DNA from: Acaudatibacter sp963835495
GTDB taxonomy: Bacteria > Pseudomonadota > Alphaproteobacteria > Caulobacterales > Caulobacteraceae
Assembly (NCBI GenBank): GCA_963835495.1
Contig: CAWIFQ010000005.1
Location: 62,001 to 126,000 of the forward strand
Direction of reading: 5' to 3'
Length of the DNA: 64,000 bases
The notes under the pieces are model-generated. The model ran no database searches. It saw only the letters and a program-made list of their open reading frames with translations, and was not told the DNA's origin. This document shows, piece by piece, positions 42,272 through 50,820 of the stretch. Within the stretch, counting starts at the first letter, position 1, and every line of letters begins with the position of its first letter. The position numbers and the translations under genes are program-made.

Positions 42272-43663
42272 ATGACCCTCGACACCCTGATGCTGTCGCG
42301 CCTGCAGTTCGCCTTCACCCTGGCGTTCCACATCGTCTATCCGAGCTTCACGATCGGGCTGGCCAGCTTCCTGGCGGTGCTGGAGGGGCTGTGGCTGGCC
42401 ACCAAGCGCGAGGTCTACCAGCGGCTCTATCTGTTCTGGCTGAAGATCTTCGCCATCTCGTTCGGCATGGGCGTCGTGAGCGGGGTGGTGATGAGCTACC
42501 AGTTCGGCACCAACTGGTCGGTTTTCTCTAGGGCGACGGCCGGCGTGCTCGGTCCGCTGCTGGCGTTCGAGGTGCTGACGGCCTTCTTCCTGGAGTCGAG
42601 CTTCCTGGGAGTGATGCTGTTCGGCTGGAAGCGGGTCGGACCGGGACTGCACTTCGCCGCCACCTGTCTCGTCGCCTTCGGCACCCTCGTCTCCGCGTTC
42701 TGGATCATCTCCGCCAACAGCTGGATGCAAGTCCCGAGCGGCTACGCCATCGCCGCCAGTGGCCGCTTCGTCGCGACCGACTGGATGCACGCGATCTTCT
42801 CGCCCTCGTTCCCGCAGCGTCTCGCCCACATGGTGCTGGCCGCCTATCTCTCGACCGCGCTGATGGTCGGCGCCGCTTCGGCGTTCCTGCTCTGGCGCGA
42901 GCCGGACCAGCCGGAGTCGAAGATCGCGATCAGAATGGCGATCGGCATGTACTTCGTGGTCGCGCCGCTGCAGCTGTTCGTTGGCGACTACGCGGGCAAG
43001 CAACTGGTCGCGCAGCAGCCGGCCAAACTCGCGGCGATCGAAGGCTTCTGGGACACCAAGGCGGCGCAGGACTTCCACATCGTCGCCTGGCCCGACCGGG
43101 CGCGGCAGGCCAATGACTGGGAAATCTCCCTGCCGAAGCTCGGCAGCTGGATCACCACCGGCGATGCGAACGCCACCCTGCGCGGACTGAAGAGTTACGC
43201 GCCCAGAGACCAGCCACCCTCGGCCGTCGTGTTCTGGAGCTTCCGGGTGATGGTCGGACTGGGCCTGGCGATGATCGGGCTAGGGCTCTGGGGCGCGGTG
43301 CTCTGGCTGCGGCGCGGGCCTGAGCGCTCGCGGCTCTTCCTCGCGGCCACGGTGCTGATGGGTCCGGCGGGCTTCGCGGCGGTGATCGCCGGCTGGACCA
43401 CCGCGGAGGTCGGCCGCCAGCCCTGGGTCGTCTATGGCTTGATGCGCACGTCTGCGGGCGTCTCGCCGGTCAGCGCGCACGAGGTCTCGGCCTCGCTGAT
43501 CGGCTTCCTGCTCGTCTACGCGGTGATCTTCACCGCCGGCGTCCTCTACATCCTGCGCCTGATCGCCATGGGACCCGTGCTTGGCGCGGCAGAGCCGCCG
43601 ACGCTCGGGACCGGCGCGCCGGGCTCGCCGTTCGCGGCCGCGCCGCGGGAGCCCGAGGCATGA
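42272..43663 (+). CDS. cydA: Cytochrome bd ubiquinol oxidase subunit I (CIO type)
   Basis: A 463-residue membrane protein. The N-terminal LSRLQFAFTLAFHIVYPSFTIG carries His 20, a heme b595-type ligand, and SGVVMSYQFGTNWSVFS and GWTTAEVGRQPWVVYGLMRTSAGVSP are family signatures. The quinol loop is short, as in cyanide-insensitive oxidases. It reduces oxygen with quinol at high affinity. It overlaps cydB as ATGA, and a CydX-like peptide follows. No cydDC is nearby. Confidence 0.93.
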   Translation: MTLDTLMLSRLQFAFTLAFHIVYPSFTIGLASFLAVLEGLWLATKREVYQRLYLFWLKIFAISFGMGVVSGVVMSYQFGTNWSVFSRATAGVLGPLLAFEVLTAFFLESSFLGVMLFGWKRVGPGLHFAATCLVAFGTLVSAFWIISANSWMQVPSGYAIAASGRFVATDWMHAIFSPSFPQRLAHMVLAAYLSTALMVGAASAFLLWREPDQPESKIAIRMAIGMYFVVAPLQLFVGDYAGKQLVAQQPAKLAAIEGFWDTKAAQDFHIVAWPDRARQANDWEISLPKLGSWITTGDANATLRGLKSYAPRDQPPSAVVFWSFRVMVGLGLAMIGLGLWGAVLWLRRGPERSRLFLAATVLMGPAGFAAVIAGWTTAEVGRQPWVVYGLMRTSAGVSPVSAHEVSASLIGFLLVYAVIFTAGVLYILRLIAMGPVLGAAEPPTLGTGAPGSPFAAAPREPEA

Positions 43664-44685
43664 GCCTCGACCTGCCCCTGATCTGGGCCGGCGTGATCGC
43701 GCTGGCGGTGTTCCTCTACGTCTCGCTCGACGGCTTCGATCTTGGTATCGGCATCCTGTTCCCGTTCGCGCGGAACTCCGCCGACCGCGACACCATGATG
43801 GCGACAATCGCCCCTTACTGGGACGGCAACGAGACCTGGCTGGTGCTGGGCGGCGGCGGGCTGTTCGCAGCCTTTCCCGGCGCCTATGCGGCGCTGATGC
43901 CGGCGTTCTACCTGCCGATCATCCTGATGCTGCTGGCGCTTATCCTGCGCGGCGTCGCGTTCGAGTTCCGCGCCAGCGGGCGGCGGCGTGGCAAGCGGCT
44001 GTGGACCTTCTTCTTCTCCGCCGGCTCGATCACAGCGGCGCTGGCGCAAGGGCTGGTGCTGGGCGGCTTCGTGCATGGGGTCGACCTGAAGGGCGGCCTG
44101 TTCGTCGGCGGCGCGTTCGACTGGGCGAGCCCCTACGCCGCCTTGACCGCGCTCGGCCTCGTCGCCGGCTATGCCCTGCTGGGCGCCGGCTGGCTGATGA
44201 TCAAGACCCGCGGCGAACTGCACGGCGACGCCCGGCGCTGGGCGAGGATCGCCGCGGTGCTGGTGGCGGTGATGCTGGCGGTGGTCAGCGCGGCGACGCT
44301 GGTGGTCGCGCCGCATGTCGCCGCGCGCTGGGGCTGGACCGGATCGGGCTTCGACATCGCGCGGCTGGCCCGGCTGGCCCCGATTCCGATCCTGGGCGCG
44401 GCGGGCCTGGCGATCCTGGCCGCTGGCCTGGCGCGCGGATCGCACAGCTGGCCGTTCGTCGGCGCCGTTGTGGTGTTCCTGTCGGGCTACCTCGGGCTGG
44501 CCGCCAGCTTCTTTCCCTACGTGGCCCCCTACGGCCTGACCTACCGCGCCGCCGCCAATGACCCGGGCGCGCTCGGGCTGCTCTTCGGGGGGCTTGTGTT
44601 CATCCTGCCGGTGATCCTGGGCTACACGATCTGGGTCTACTGGCTGTTCCGCGGAAAGACCGCCGCCGATGCCGGCTATCATTGA
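43660..44685 (+). CDS. cydB: Cytochrome bd ubiquinol oxidase subunit II (CIO type)
   Basis: A 341-residue protein with about eight hydrophobic helices. The N-terminus WAGVIALAVFLYVSLDGFDLGIGILFPF and the segment MATIAPYWDGNETWLVLGGGGLFAAFPGAYA are family signatures. Subunit II helps stabilise the heme-bearing subunit I. Its start overlaps cydA by 4 bases, and the end overlaps the small downstream peptide by 17 bases, so all three are probably translated together. Confidence 0.95.
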   Translation: MSLDLPLIWAGVIALAVFLYVSLDGFDLGIGILFPFARNSADRDTMMATIAPYWDGNETWLVLGGGGLFAAFPGAYAALMPAFYLPIILMLLALILRGVAFEFRASGRRRGKRLWTFFFSAGSITAALAQGLVLGGFVHGVDLKGGLFVGGAFDWASPYAALTALGLVAGYALLGAGWLMIKTRGELHGDARRWARIAAVLVAVMLAVVSAATLVVAPHVAARWGWTGSGFDIARLARLAPIPILGAAGLAILAAGLARGSHSWPFVGAVVVFLSGYLGLAASFFPYVAPYGLTYRAAANDPGALGLLFGGLVFILPVILGYTIWVYWLFRGKTAADAGYH

Positions 44686-44821
44686 GGGACCGCCCAGCCC
44701 TGACGCGCCGCCGCGGCCGCTGTGGAAGCGGCTCGCCTGGTTCGTCGGCATCGCTGTCTGCGCCGCCCTGACGACCGCGCTCGTGGCCGCCGCGCTCGAG
44801 GCGCTCTTGCCTTCGCCCTGA
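44669..44821 (+). CDS. DUF2474-like (CydX-type) small oxidase-associated peptide
   Basis: A 50-residue peptide, ATG 44669 to TGA 44819-44821, beginning inside the end of cydB. The pattern PPRPLWKRLAWFVGIAVCAALTTALVAA, one transmembrane helix after a basic WKRL segment, matches DUF2474 peptides encoded after CIO-type cydAB. Such peptides may stabilise the oxidase as CydX does in E. coli. The gene is too short for most gene finders. Confidence 0.7.
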   Translation: MPAIIEGPPSPDAPPRPLWKRLAWFVGIAVCAALTTALVAAALEALLPSP

Positions 44822-44842
44822 CGCGCGGCCAATCAGGCTGCC

Positions 44843-45493
44843 ATGACGCCTCCCGCCTGCCGCCTCTACCTGATCACGCCGCCGACGATCGACGACCTGG
44901 CCGCGTTCGCCCGCGCGCTGGGTGACGCCCTCGAGGCCGGGGATGTGGGCGCGCTGCAGCTACGGTTGAAGGGCGTCGACGAGACGATCATCGAGGCGGC
45001 GGCGCACGTGATGCGGCCGATGGCCGGCGCCCGCGACATGCCCTTGATCCTCAACGACGACCCGGACCTCGCCGCCCGCCTCCACTGCGACGGCGTCCAC
45101 ATCGGTCAGGACGATGCGCCGTACGAGAAGGCCCGGCGCGCGGTGGGCCCGAACCGGATCGTCGGGGTGACCTGTCACAACAGCCGGCACCTCGCCATCG
45201 AAGCCTCGGAGGCCGGGGCCGACTATGTGGCGTTCGGGGCCTTCTTCCCGACCACGACCAAGGACGCCAGCACCCGCGCCGACATCGAGATCCTGGAGAT
45301 CTGGCAGGAGATGATGGTCACGCCCTGCGTCGCCATCGGCGGGATCACGCCGGACAACTGCCGCCCGCTGGTGACGGCGGGCGCCGACTTCATCGCCGCG
45401 TCGTCGGCCGTGTGGACTCACCCCGAGGGTCCGGCCGCGGCGGTGGCCGCCTTCAACGCCGAGATCGCGGCGGGTTTGAAGGACCGCGTCTAG
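44843..45493 (+). CDS. thiE: Thiamine-phosphate synthase
   Basis: A 216-residue TIM-barrel enzyme starting at ATG 44843. LQLRLKGVD holds the pyrimidine-phosphate-binding residues, ILNDDPDLAARLHCDGVHIGQDD the metal/phosphate-binding loop, and IGGITPDNCRPLVTAGADFIA the thiazole-phosphate pocket. It joins the pyrimidine and thiazole halves of thiamine. It is 21 bases after the DUF2474-like gene, in the same direction. The Mg-binding Asp and usual length support the call. Confidence 0.9.
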   Translation: MTPPACRLYLITPPTIDDLAAFARALGDALEAGDVGALQLRLKGVDETIIEAAAHVMRPMAGARDMPLILNDDPDLAARLHCDGVHIGQDDAPYEKARRAVGPNRIVGVTCHNSRHLAIEASEAGADYVAFGAFFPTTTKDASTRADIEILEIWQEMMVTPCVAIGGITPDNCRPLVTAGADFIAASSAVWTHPEGPAAAVAAFNAEIAAGLKDRV

Positions 45494-45528
45494 AGCGTGT
45501 TGAGATTAGACACATCACCCTCTCCCTA

Positions 45529-45628
45529 CGTCATGGCCGGGCTTGTCCCGGCCATCCATGAGAGCGATGCCCAACGGCGTCCATGGATTGCCGACACTCC
45601 GCGCTTCGCGCTCCGGCCGGCAATGACG
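45529..45628. repeat. Palindromic intergenic repeat with CGTCATGGCCGGG end
   Basis: CGTCATGGCCGGGCTTGTCC begins at 45529 and the opposite arm ends CCGGCCGGCAATGACG at 45628; an inner hairpin GGCCGGGCTTGTCCCGGCC is at 45535-45553. The element fills most of the 167-base gap between convergent thiE and LysR genes. This type of element is dispersed in many alphaproteobacterial genomes. The rest of the gap shows nothing more. Confidence 0.6.
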
Positions 45629-45660
45629 TGTGTTGGGATTCCAACCGATCCCGACGCGGC

Positions 45661-46560
45661 CTAAGCGGCCTCCAGCAGCCCCGCGCGGCCGAACTCGGCC
45701 AGGATCCAGTCGGCGAAGCGGCGGATCTGGGCGACCCGGGGGTTGTCGTCGCGCCAGACCAGGTAGCAGCGGTAGGGCGTCTTGACCTCGGTGGCGGAGA
45801 TGCGGACGAGGCGGCCGGCCTCGAGCGCCTCCTCGGCGTGCAGCCGGCGCACCAGGGCGACGCCCAGCCCCGCCGACGCCGCCTCGATCACCAGCGCCGC
45901 GTCGTCGAACGCCAGCCCCCGTAGCGGACTGGGCCGGGCGACGCCGGCGGCGGTGAACCAGCTGGTCCACAGGTCGATATCCTCCAGGATCAGCGACGAC
46001 CGGGCGATGGCGCCGTCATCGACCGTTCCCATCCGCACCAGGAATTCGGGGCTGCAGACCGGAAAGGCGGTCTCGTCGAACAGCGGCTCGACGCGCAGCC
46101 GCGGCCAGTCGCCGTAGCCGAACCGCATCGCCACATCGACCCCATCGGTCTCCAGGTTGGCGAGCTCGCGACTGGTGCGCACCTCGACGGCGAGGTCGGG
46201 CAGGCAGTCGCGCAGCCGCCTCAGCCGCGGCCCCAGCCACAGCCGGGCGACGCTGGGCAAGGTCGAGACCACCAGCGCAGGCCCGGCGTCCGGGGCGCCC
46301 AGCGATTCGGTGACGTCGGCGACAATGCGGGCGGCCTGGCGATAGGCGATCGAGAGCGCGATCGCCGCGGACGTCGGCTCCATCCCCAGGCCCTGGCGGC
46401 GAAACAGCCGTTGGCCATAGGTCATCTCAAGCCGCCGCATCGACTGGCTGACCGCGCTGTGAGTGACGCCGAGTTCTTCGCCAGCCAGGCTGTAGCTCTT
46501 CAGCCTGCAGGCAGCCTCAAGCGCGCGCAACGCGGCGAACGGAGGACCGCGATCGGACAT
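45661..46560 (-). CDS. LysR-family transcriptional regulator (GcvA-like)
   Basis: A 299-residue LysR protein. The N-terminal winged helix-turn-helix (FAALRALEAACRLKSYSLAGEELGVTHSAVSQSMRRLEMTYGQRLFRR) is followed by the effector domain with ALVVSTLPSVARLWLGPRLRRL, resembling GcvA/AmpR types. It is convergent with thiE and is divergent from the inositol monophosphatase gene, from which it is separated by 209 bases. The target is unknown. Confidence 0.93.
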   Translation of the reverse strand: MSDRGPPFAALRALEAACRLKSYSLAGEELGVTHSAVSQSMRRLEMTYGQRLFRRQGLGMEPTSAAIALSIAYRQAARIVADVTESLGAPDAGPALVVSTLPSVARLWLGPRLRRLRDCLPDLAVEVRTSRELANLETDGVDVAMRFGYGDWPRLRVEPLFDETAFPVCSPEFLVRMGTVDDGAIARSSLILEDIDLWTSWFTAAGVARPSPLRGLAFDDAALVIEAASAGLGVALVRRLHAEEALEAGRLVRISATEVKTPYRCYLVWRDDNPRVAQIRRFADWILAEFGRAGLLEAA

Positions 46561-46769
46561 GGGGATGTAATCCCTCTTAACAGATAGGGGCGTTTACTTG
46601 GGAGGAACACTGTTGTGAGACGACATTACCTGACCCGTCGCGGGCTCGGCGTTAAATGTCTGTAATTCACGCAGGCGGCTGGAGCCGAACCGCCAACCGC
46701 CGATCGCCTTGCGCCGGAGCATGGGCGCCGGTAGGTTCCCGGCCCTTTCGCCGCCCCGTTAGACACCAA

Positions 46770-47564
46770 GTGACCACGCCCTCGGCCCTGCTGAAAGTGA
46801 TGATCGACGCCGTCCGCAAGACGGCGCGCGGCCTGACCCGCGACTTCGGCGAGGTCGCCGAGCTGCAGGTGTCGAAGAAAGGCGCGGCCGATTTCGTCAG
46901 CGCCGCGGACCTGAAAGCCGAGCAGACGCTGTTCGAGGAGCTGTCGCGGGTCAGGCCCGGCTACGGCTTCCTCGGCGAGGAGCGGGGCGAGATCCCTGGC
47001 AGCGACAAGACCCACCGCTGGATCGTCGATCCGCTCGACGGCACCACCAACTTCCTGCACGCCATCCCGCATTTCGCCATCAACGTCGCGCTCGAGCGCG
47101 AGGGCCAGATCGTCGCCGGCGTCACCTACAACCCAGCCACCAACGACATGTTCTGGGCCGAGCGGGGCCGCGGCGCGTTCATGAACGACAAGCGGCTGCG
47201 GGTCTCGGCGCGCACCCGGCTCGACGAGGCGGTGATCGCCACCGGCATCCCGTTCCTGGGCCACGGCCAGCACGCGCGCTTCCTCAAGGAGCTGCACCAG
47301 ATGAGCCAGCGGGTGGCGGGCATCCGCCGCTTCGGCGCGGCGGCGCTGGACCTGGCCTGGGTGGCGGCCGGCCGCTTCGATGGCTTCTGGGAGCGCGATC
47401 TCGGCGCGTGGGATGTGGCGGCGGGGCTCTTGCTGGTCAGCGAAGCCGGCGGCATGTTCACCAACGTCGAGGGGGGCGATTTCACCTTGGACGGAGGATC
47501 GATCTGCGCCGCGAGCAGCCCGATGCATGCGCTGATGATCGAACGGCTGCGGGCCGCGGCCTGA
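46770..47564 (+). CDS. suhB: Inositol monophosphatase family protein (SuhB-like)
   Basis: Start at GTG 46770, giving 264 residues. Longer in-frame starts lack support. Metal ligands lie at E70, D87 and D90 in LGEER and WIVDPLDGTTNFLH, and the C-terminal Asp is in RDLGAWDVAAG. The enzyme hydrolyses inositol-1-phosphate; SuhB homologues also affect RNA polymerase function. It is followed 13 bases later by a GlpQ-like gene in the same direction. Confidence 0.92.
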   Translation: MTTPSALLKVMIDAVRKTARGLTRDFGEVAELQVSKKGAADFVSAADLKAEQTLFEELSRVRPGYGFLGEERGEIPGSDKTHRWIVDPLDGTTNFLHAIPHFAINVALEREGQIVAGVTYNPATNDMFWAERGRGAFMNDKRLRVSARTRLDEAVIATGIPFLGHGQHARFLKELHQMSQRVAGIRRFGAAALDLAWVAAGRFDGFWERDLGAWDVAAGLLLVSEAGGMFTNVEGGDFTLDGGSICAASSPMHALMIERLRAAA

Positions 47565-47577
47565 CGCGCGCGCCGGC

Positions 47578-48666
47578 ATGAGCCTCACCCGCCGCGACTT
47601 TGGCCTGCTGGCCGCCGCCGGCATCGCCGTCCAGGCCTGGGCCGGACCCGCCTTCGCCGACGTCGCGACGGCCGCGATCGTCGCCGAGGGCGGCGCGGCG
47701 GAGGAGCGGATCGAGGACACCCGCTCGGCGCTTGACCTGGCCATCAACCAGGGCTGCGACTTCATTCAGGTGAACCTGGTCGCGAGCAAGGAAGGCGCGC
47801 TGGTCGTGCGCCGCGACAACGAACTCTCCGTCGGAACCGATGTCGCCACGCGCCCCGGCTTCGCCGACCGCAAGACGACAAAGACCATCGACGGGACGGC
47901 GACGACCGGATGGTTCGCCGAGGATTTCACCTTGGCCGAACTGCAGACCCTGCTCTGCCGCGAGGCGCATCCCGAACTTCGGCCGCAGAACGTCAAGCTC
48001 GGCGGCAAGGAGCCGATCCTGACCCTGGGCGACGTGCTGCAGATCGCCCGCGCCGGCTGCGTCCGCACGGCCCGCACCGTCGGCGTCTGCGCCCGGCTGA
48101 CCCACTGTGGCTGGTACGACAGCCAGGGCCTCGACGTGGTCGGCCGACTGGCGAGCGACCTTGGCGCGGCCGGCTACGCCTCCCCCGCCGCCGCGGCCTG
48201 GGTGCAGGCGAGCGAACCGGACGCGCTGCGGGCGTTCGGCAGGCTCTCGCAGGTGCGGCGCATGCGCCTGATCGAGCCGGCGGACGCGCAGATGACCACC
48301 TCGGCGGCGCTGACCGACATCCGCGCCTACGCCGAGGCGATCGCGCCGCATCAGGACCTGCTGCTCGACCCGACCGCCGCCGCCTTCCCGGCCCCGACCA
48401 CCCTGGCGCTCGATGCGCACAACGCCGGCCTGCGGGTGTTCTCACGCACGGTCAGACCGCAGAACCAGTTCCTGCCGCCGGCGCTGCGCCACGGCGACAA
48501 ACGCGCGGCGTCCTACCCGAACCAGCGCGGCGACACCGACAAGCTGCTGGTCGCCCTGTTCGCCGATCAGCTCGACGGGGTCTGCACCGACCTGATCGGC
48601 GACGCGGCGAAGGCCCGCAGGGCGGTCGCCGACGCCGTGGCGCAAGGCCGCGCCAGGCGCGGATGA
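47578..48666 (+). CDS. GlpQ-like glycerophosphodiesterase, catalytic residues lost (pseudoenzyme)
   Basis: A 362-residue protein with a twin-arginine-type signal (MSLTRRDFGLLAAAGI, cleavage near AFA at 27). The rest aligns with periplasmic GlpQ: DVATRPGFADRK, DFTLAELQTL and CTDLIG are recognisable. The catalytic sites are changed. The first HR pair reads A36-E37, the metal Glu-x-Asp reads Q64-x-N66, and the second His reads R79 (VRRDN). Only the Glu of PEHT (E46) remains. This would abolish glycerophosphodiester hydrolysis, so a binding or regulatory role is likelier. It is 13 bases after the SuhB-like gene. Confidence 0.8.
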   Translation: MSLTRRDFGLLAAAGIAVQAWAGPAFADVATAAIVAEGGAAEERIEDTRSALDLAINQGCDFIQVNLVASKEGALVVRRDNELSVGTDVATRPGFADRKTTKTIDGTATTGWFAEDFTLAELQTLLCREAHPELRPQNVKLGGKEPILTLGDVLQIARAGCVRTARTVGVCARLTHCGWYDSQGLDVVGRLASDLGAAGYASPAAAAWVQASEPDALRAFGRLSQVRRMRLIEPADAQMTTSAALTDIRAYAEAIAPHQDLLLDPTAAAFPAPTTLALDAHNAGLRVFSRTVRPQNQFLPPALRHGDKRAASYPNQRGDTDKLLVALFADQLDGVCTDLIGDAAKARRAVADAVAQGRARRG

Positions 48667-48669
48667 CGG

Positions 48670-48714
48670 GGTCCGAAAACCGCTAAGCGGTGGATGCATA
48701 GGTCCGAAAACCGC
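48670..48714. promoter_or_regulatory. Direct repeats GGTCCGAAAACCGC upstream of the Ada-AlkA gene (candidate Ada box)
   Basis: The 14-base motif GGTCCGAAAACCGC occurs twice, at 48670-48683 and 48701-48714, 31 bases apart, on the face of DNA expected for tandem activator sites. The second copy ends 35 bases before the ATG of the Ada-AlkA fusion. Ada-type activators bind direct-repeat boxes upstream of their own gene, so autoregulation is plausible. The repeats do not match the E. coli Ada box. Confidence 0.5.
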
Positions 48715-48749
48715 GAGACATAGGCGGACCGAGCGCCCATCTTCCGTCC

Positions 48750-50252
48750 ATGGATATGGATGACGACGCCTGCTACCGCGCCCTGACCACCCGCGACGCC
48801 CGCTTCGACGGGCGGCTGTTCGTGGGGGTCAGGACCACCGGCATCTACTGCCGGCCGATCTGCCCGGCGCGAACGCCGAAGCGCGAGAACGTGCGCTTCT
48901 ACCCCACCGCCGCAGCGGCGCAGAGCGCGGGGTTCCGCCCCTGCCTGCGCTGCCGGCCGGAGACCTCGCCGGACCTCGCCGCCTGGCGCGGCGCGTCGAA
49001 CACGGTCGCCCGCGCGCTCAGCCTGATCGAGGGCGGGGCGCTGGACGACAACGACGTCGATGGCCTGGCCGACCGGCTCGGCGTCGGCGAGCGGCAGCTG
49101 CGGCGGCTGTTTCGCAAGCACCTCGGCGCCTCGCCGGTCGCCGTCGCCCAGACCCGCCGGGTCCTGCTGGCCAAGCAGCTGATCCACGAGACCCGGCTGC
49201 CGATGGCCGAGGTGGCGATGGCGTCGGGCTTCGGCAGCGTGCGGCGCTTCAACGAGACCTTCCAGCAGCTCTACGACCGCCCGCCCGCGGCGCTGCGCCG
49301 CCTCGGCGGGGCCGACGAGTCGGCCAGCCACGGCGAAGCGGTGCGACTGACTCTCCCCTTCAAGCCGCCCTACGACTGGGACGCCATGCTGGGCTTCCTT
49401 GGGATGCGGGCGATCCCCAAGGTCGAGCGGGTGGCGGACGGGCGGTATGAGCGCTCGCTGAGCATCGGCGGCGTCGTCGGCGCGATCCGGGTCGAGCTGG
49501 CGGACAAGAACCGCATTGCGATCACCATGCGCTTTCCGAAGATCAGCGCCCTGCCGGCCGTGATCGCCCGGGTCCGCCGCGTATTCGACCTGGCCGCCGA
49601 CCCGGTGGCGATCGGCGAACACCTGGCCAAGGATCCCGATCTGGCGTCGCTGGTGGCCAAGCGGCCTGGCCTGCGGGCGCCCGGCGCCTGGGACGGCTTC
49701 GAGCTGGCGATCCGCGCCATCCTCGGCCAGCAGATCACCGTCGTCGCCGCCCGCGGTCTCGCCGCCAAGCTGGTCGCCGGCTACGGCGAGCCGCTGCCGG
49801 AGAACCTCGCGTCCGAAGGCGTGACTCACGTGTTCCCAACGCCGCAACGGCTGATCGGCGCGGATTTCGCCGCGCTCGGCATGCCCGGGTCACGGGCGGC
49901 CGCGCTGACGGCCATGACCGCCGCGGTCGCCGCCGATCCGCTGATCTTCGGCCCCAAGCGCTCGCTCGAAGAAGCGATCGCCGCCCTGAAGGTGCTGCCG
50001 GGAATCGGCGAATGGACCGCGCAATACATCGCCATGCGGGAGCTGCGCGAACCTGACGCTTTCCCCGCCGCCGACATCGGCCTGATGCGGGCGCTGGCCG
50101 ACGAGACCGGCCGCCGCCCAAGCCCCGCCGAACTCTCCGCCCGCGCCGAGGCCTGGCGGCCCTGGCGCGCCTACGCCGCTCTGCACCTCTGGTCGTCCGA
50201 GGCGCAGCCGACCCAATCCAAGGAGCTGGCCGATGACCGCGACGCCGCCTGA
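48750..50252 (+). CDS. Ada-AlkA fusion: AraC-type regulator and 3-methyladenine DNA glycosylase
   Basis: A 500-residue repair protein. The N-terminal Ada domain has four zinc cysteines, C34, C38, C65 and C68, of which C34 corresponds to the methyl-accepting C38 of E. coli Ada. An AraC-type HTH (VDGLADRLGVGERQLRRLFRKHLG) follows at about residues 100-185. The C-terminal AlkA glycosylase has the helix-hairpin-helix LPGIGEWTAQYIAMR and catalytic Asp in FPAADIGLMRA. It senses DNA methylation and excises methylated bases. It overlaps the methyltransferase gene by 20 bases. Confidence 0.92.
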   Translation: MDMDDDACYRALTTRDARFDGRLFVGVRTTGIYCRPICPARTPKRENVRFYPTAAAAQSAGFRPCLRCRPETSPDLAAWRGASNTVARALSLIEGGALDDNDVDGLADRLGVGERQLRRLFRKHLGASPVAVAQTRRVLLAKQLIHETRLPMAEVAMASGFGSVRRFNETFQQLYDRPPAALRRLGGADESASHGEAVRLTLPFKPPYDWDAMLGFLGMRAIPKVERVADGRYERSLSIGGVVGAIRVELADKNRIAITMRFPKISALPAVIARVRRVFDLAADPVAIGEHLAKDPDLASLVAKRPGLRAPGAWDGFELAIRAILGQQITVVAARGLAAKLVAGYGEPLPENLASEGVTHVFPTPQRLIGADFAALGMPGSRAAALTAMTAAVAADPLIFGPKRSLEEAIAALKVLPGIGEWTAQYIAMRELREPDAFPAADIGLMRALADETGRRPSPAELSARAEAWRPWRAYAALHLWSSEAQPTQSKELADDRDAA

Positions 50253-50820
50253 AGCCCTGACCCTCGAGACCCTGGCCACGCCATTCGGGCCGATCCTGGT
50301 CGCCGCCGACGAGCGCGGCCGACTCTGCGCCGTCGAGTTCTGGAACGACGAGGCCGAGATGCGCCGCCTGCTCGCCCGCCACTTCGGCGGCGCGCCGGCC
50401 GCGTTCGGCAAGGTCGCGGCGCCGATCCGCGCGGCGTTCGAGCGCTATTTCGCCGGCGACCGAGGCGCCTTGAAGGCGGTGCCCTGGGTCAGCGGCGGCA
50501 CCGAGTTCCAGAAGAAGGTCTGGGCCGCGCTGACCACCATCCCGGTCGGCGAGACCTGGAGCTACGCCCAGCTCGCCGCCGCGATCGGCAAGCCGAAGGC
50601 GGTGCGCGCGGTCGGCCTGGCCAACGGCGCCAACCCGATCCCGATCGTCGTCCCCTGCCACCGCGTGATCGGCGCCAACGGCTCGCTGACCGGCTTCGGC
50701 GGCGGCCTGGAGCGCAAGCGCTGGCTGCTGCGCCACGAGGGCGCGGCGTTCAACGACGCGGCGGGCGGGCGGGAGACCCGGGCGGTGGAGCGGCGCTTCG
50801 AGCGCCGTCCGGCGGCCTGA
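50233..50820 (+). CDS. Methylated-DNA--[protein]-cysteine S-methyltransferase
   Basis: A 195-residue O6-alkylguanine methyltransferase starting at ATG 50233, with the ribosome-binding AAGGAG inside the preceding gene. The suicide cysteine is C142 in IVVPCHRVIGANGSLTGFGGG; KKVWAALTTIPVGETWSYAQLA is the DNA-binding helix-turn-helix part. It repairs O6-methylguanine once per molecule. Together with the Ada-AlkA fusion it forms an alkylation-repair operon. Confidence 0.94.
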   Translation: MTATPPEALTLETLATPFGPILVAADERGRLCAVEFWNDEAEMRRLLARHFGGAPAAFGKVAAPIRAAFERYFAGDRGALKAVPWVSGGTEFQKKVWAALTTIPVGETWSYAQLAAAIGKPKAVRAVGLANGANPIPIVVPCHRVIGANGSLTGFGGGLERKRWLLRHEGAAFNDAAGGRETRAVERRFERRPAA

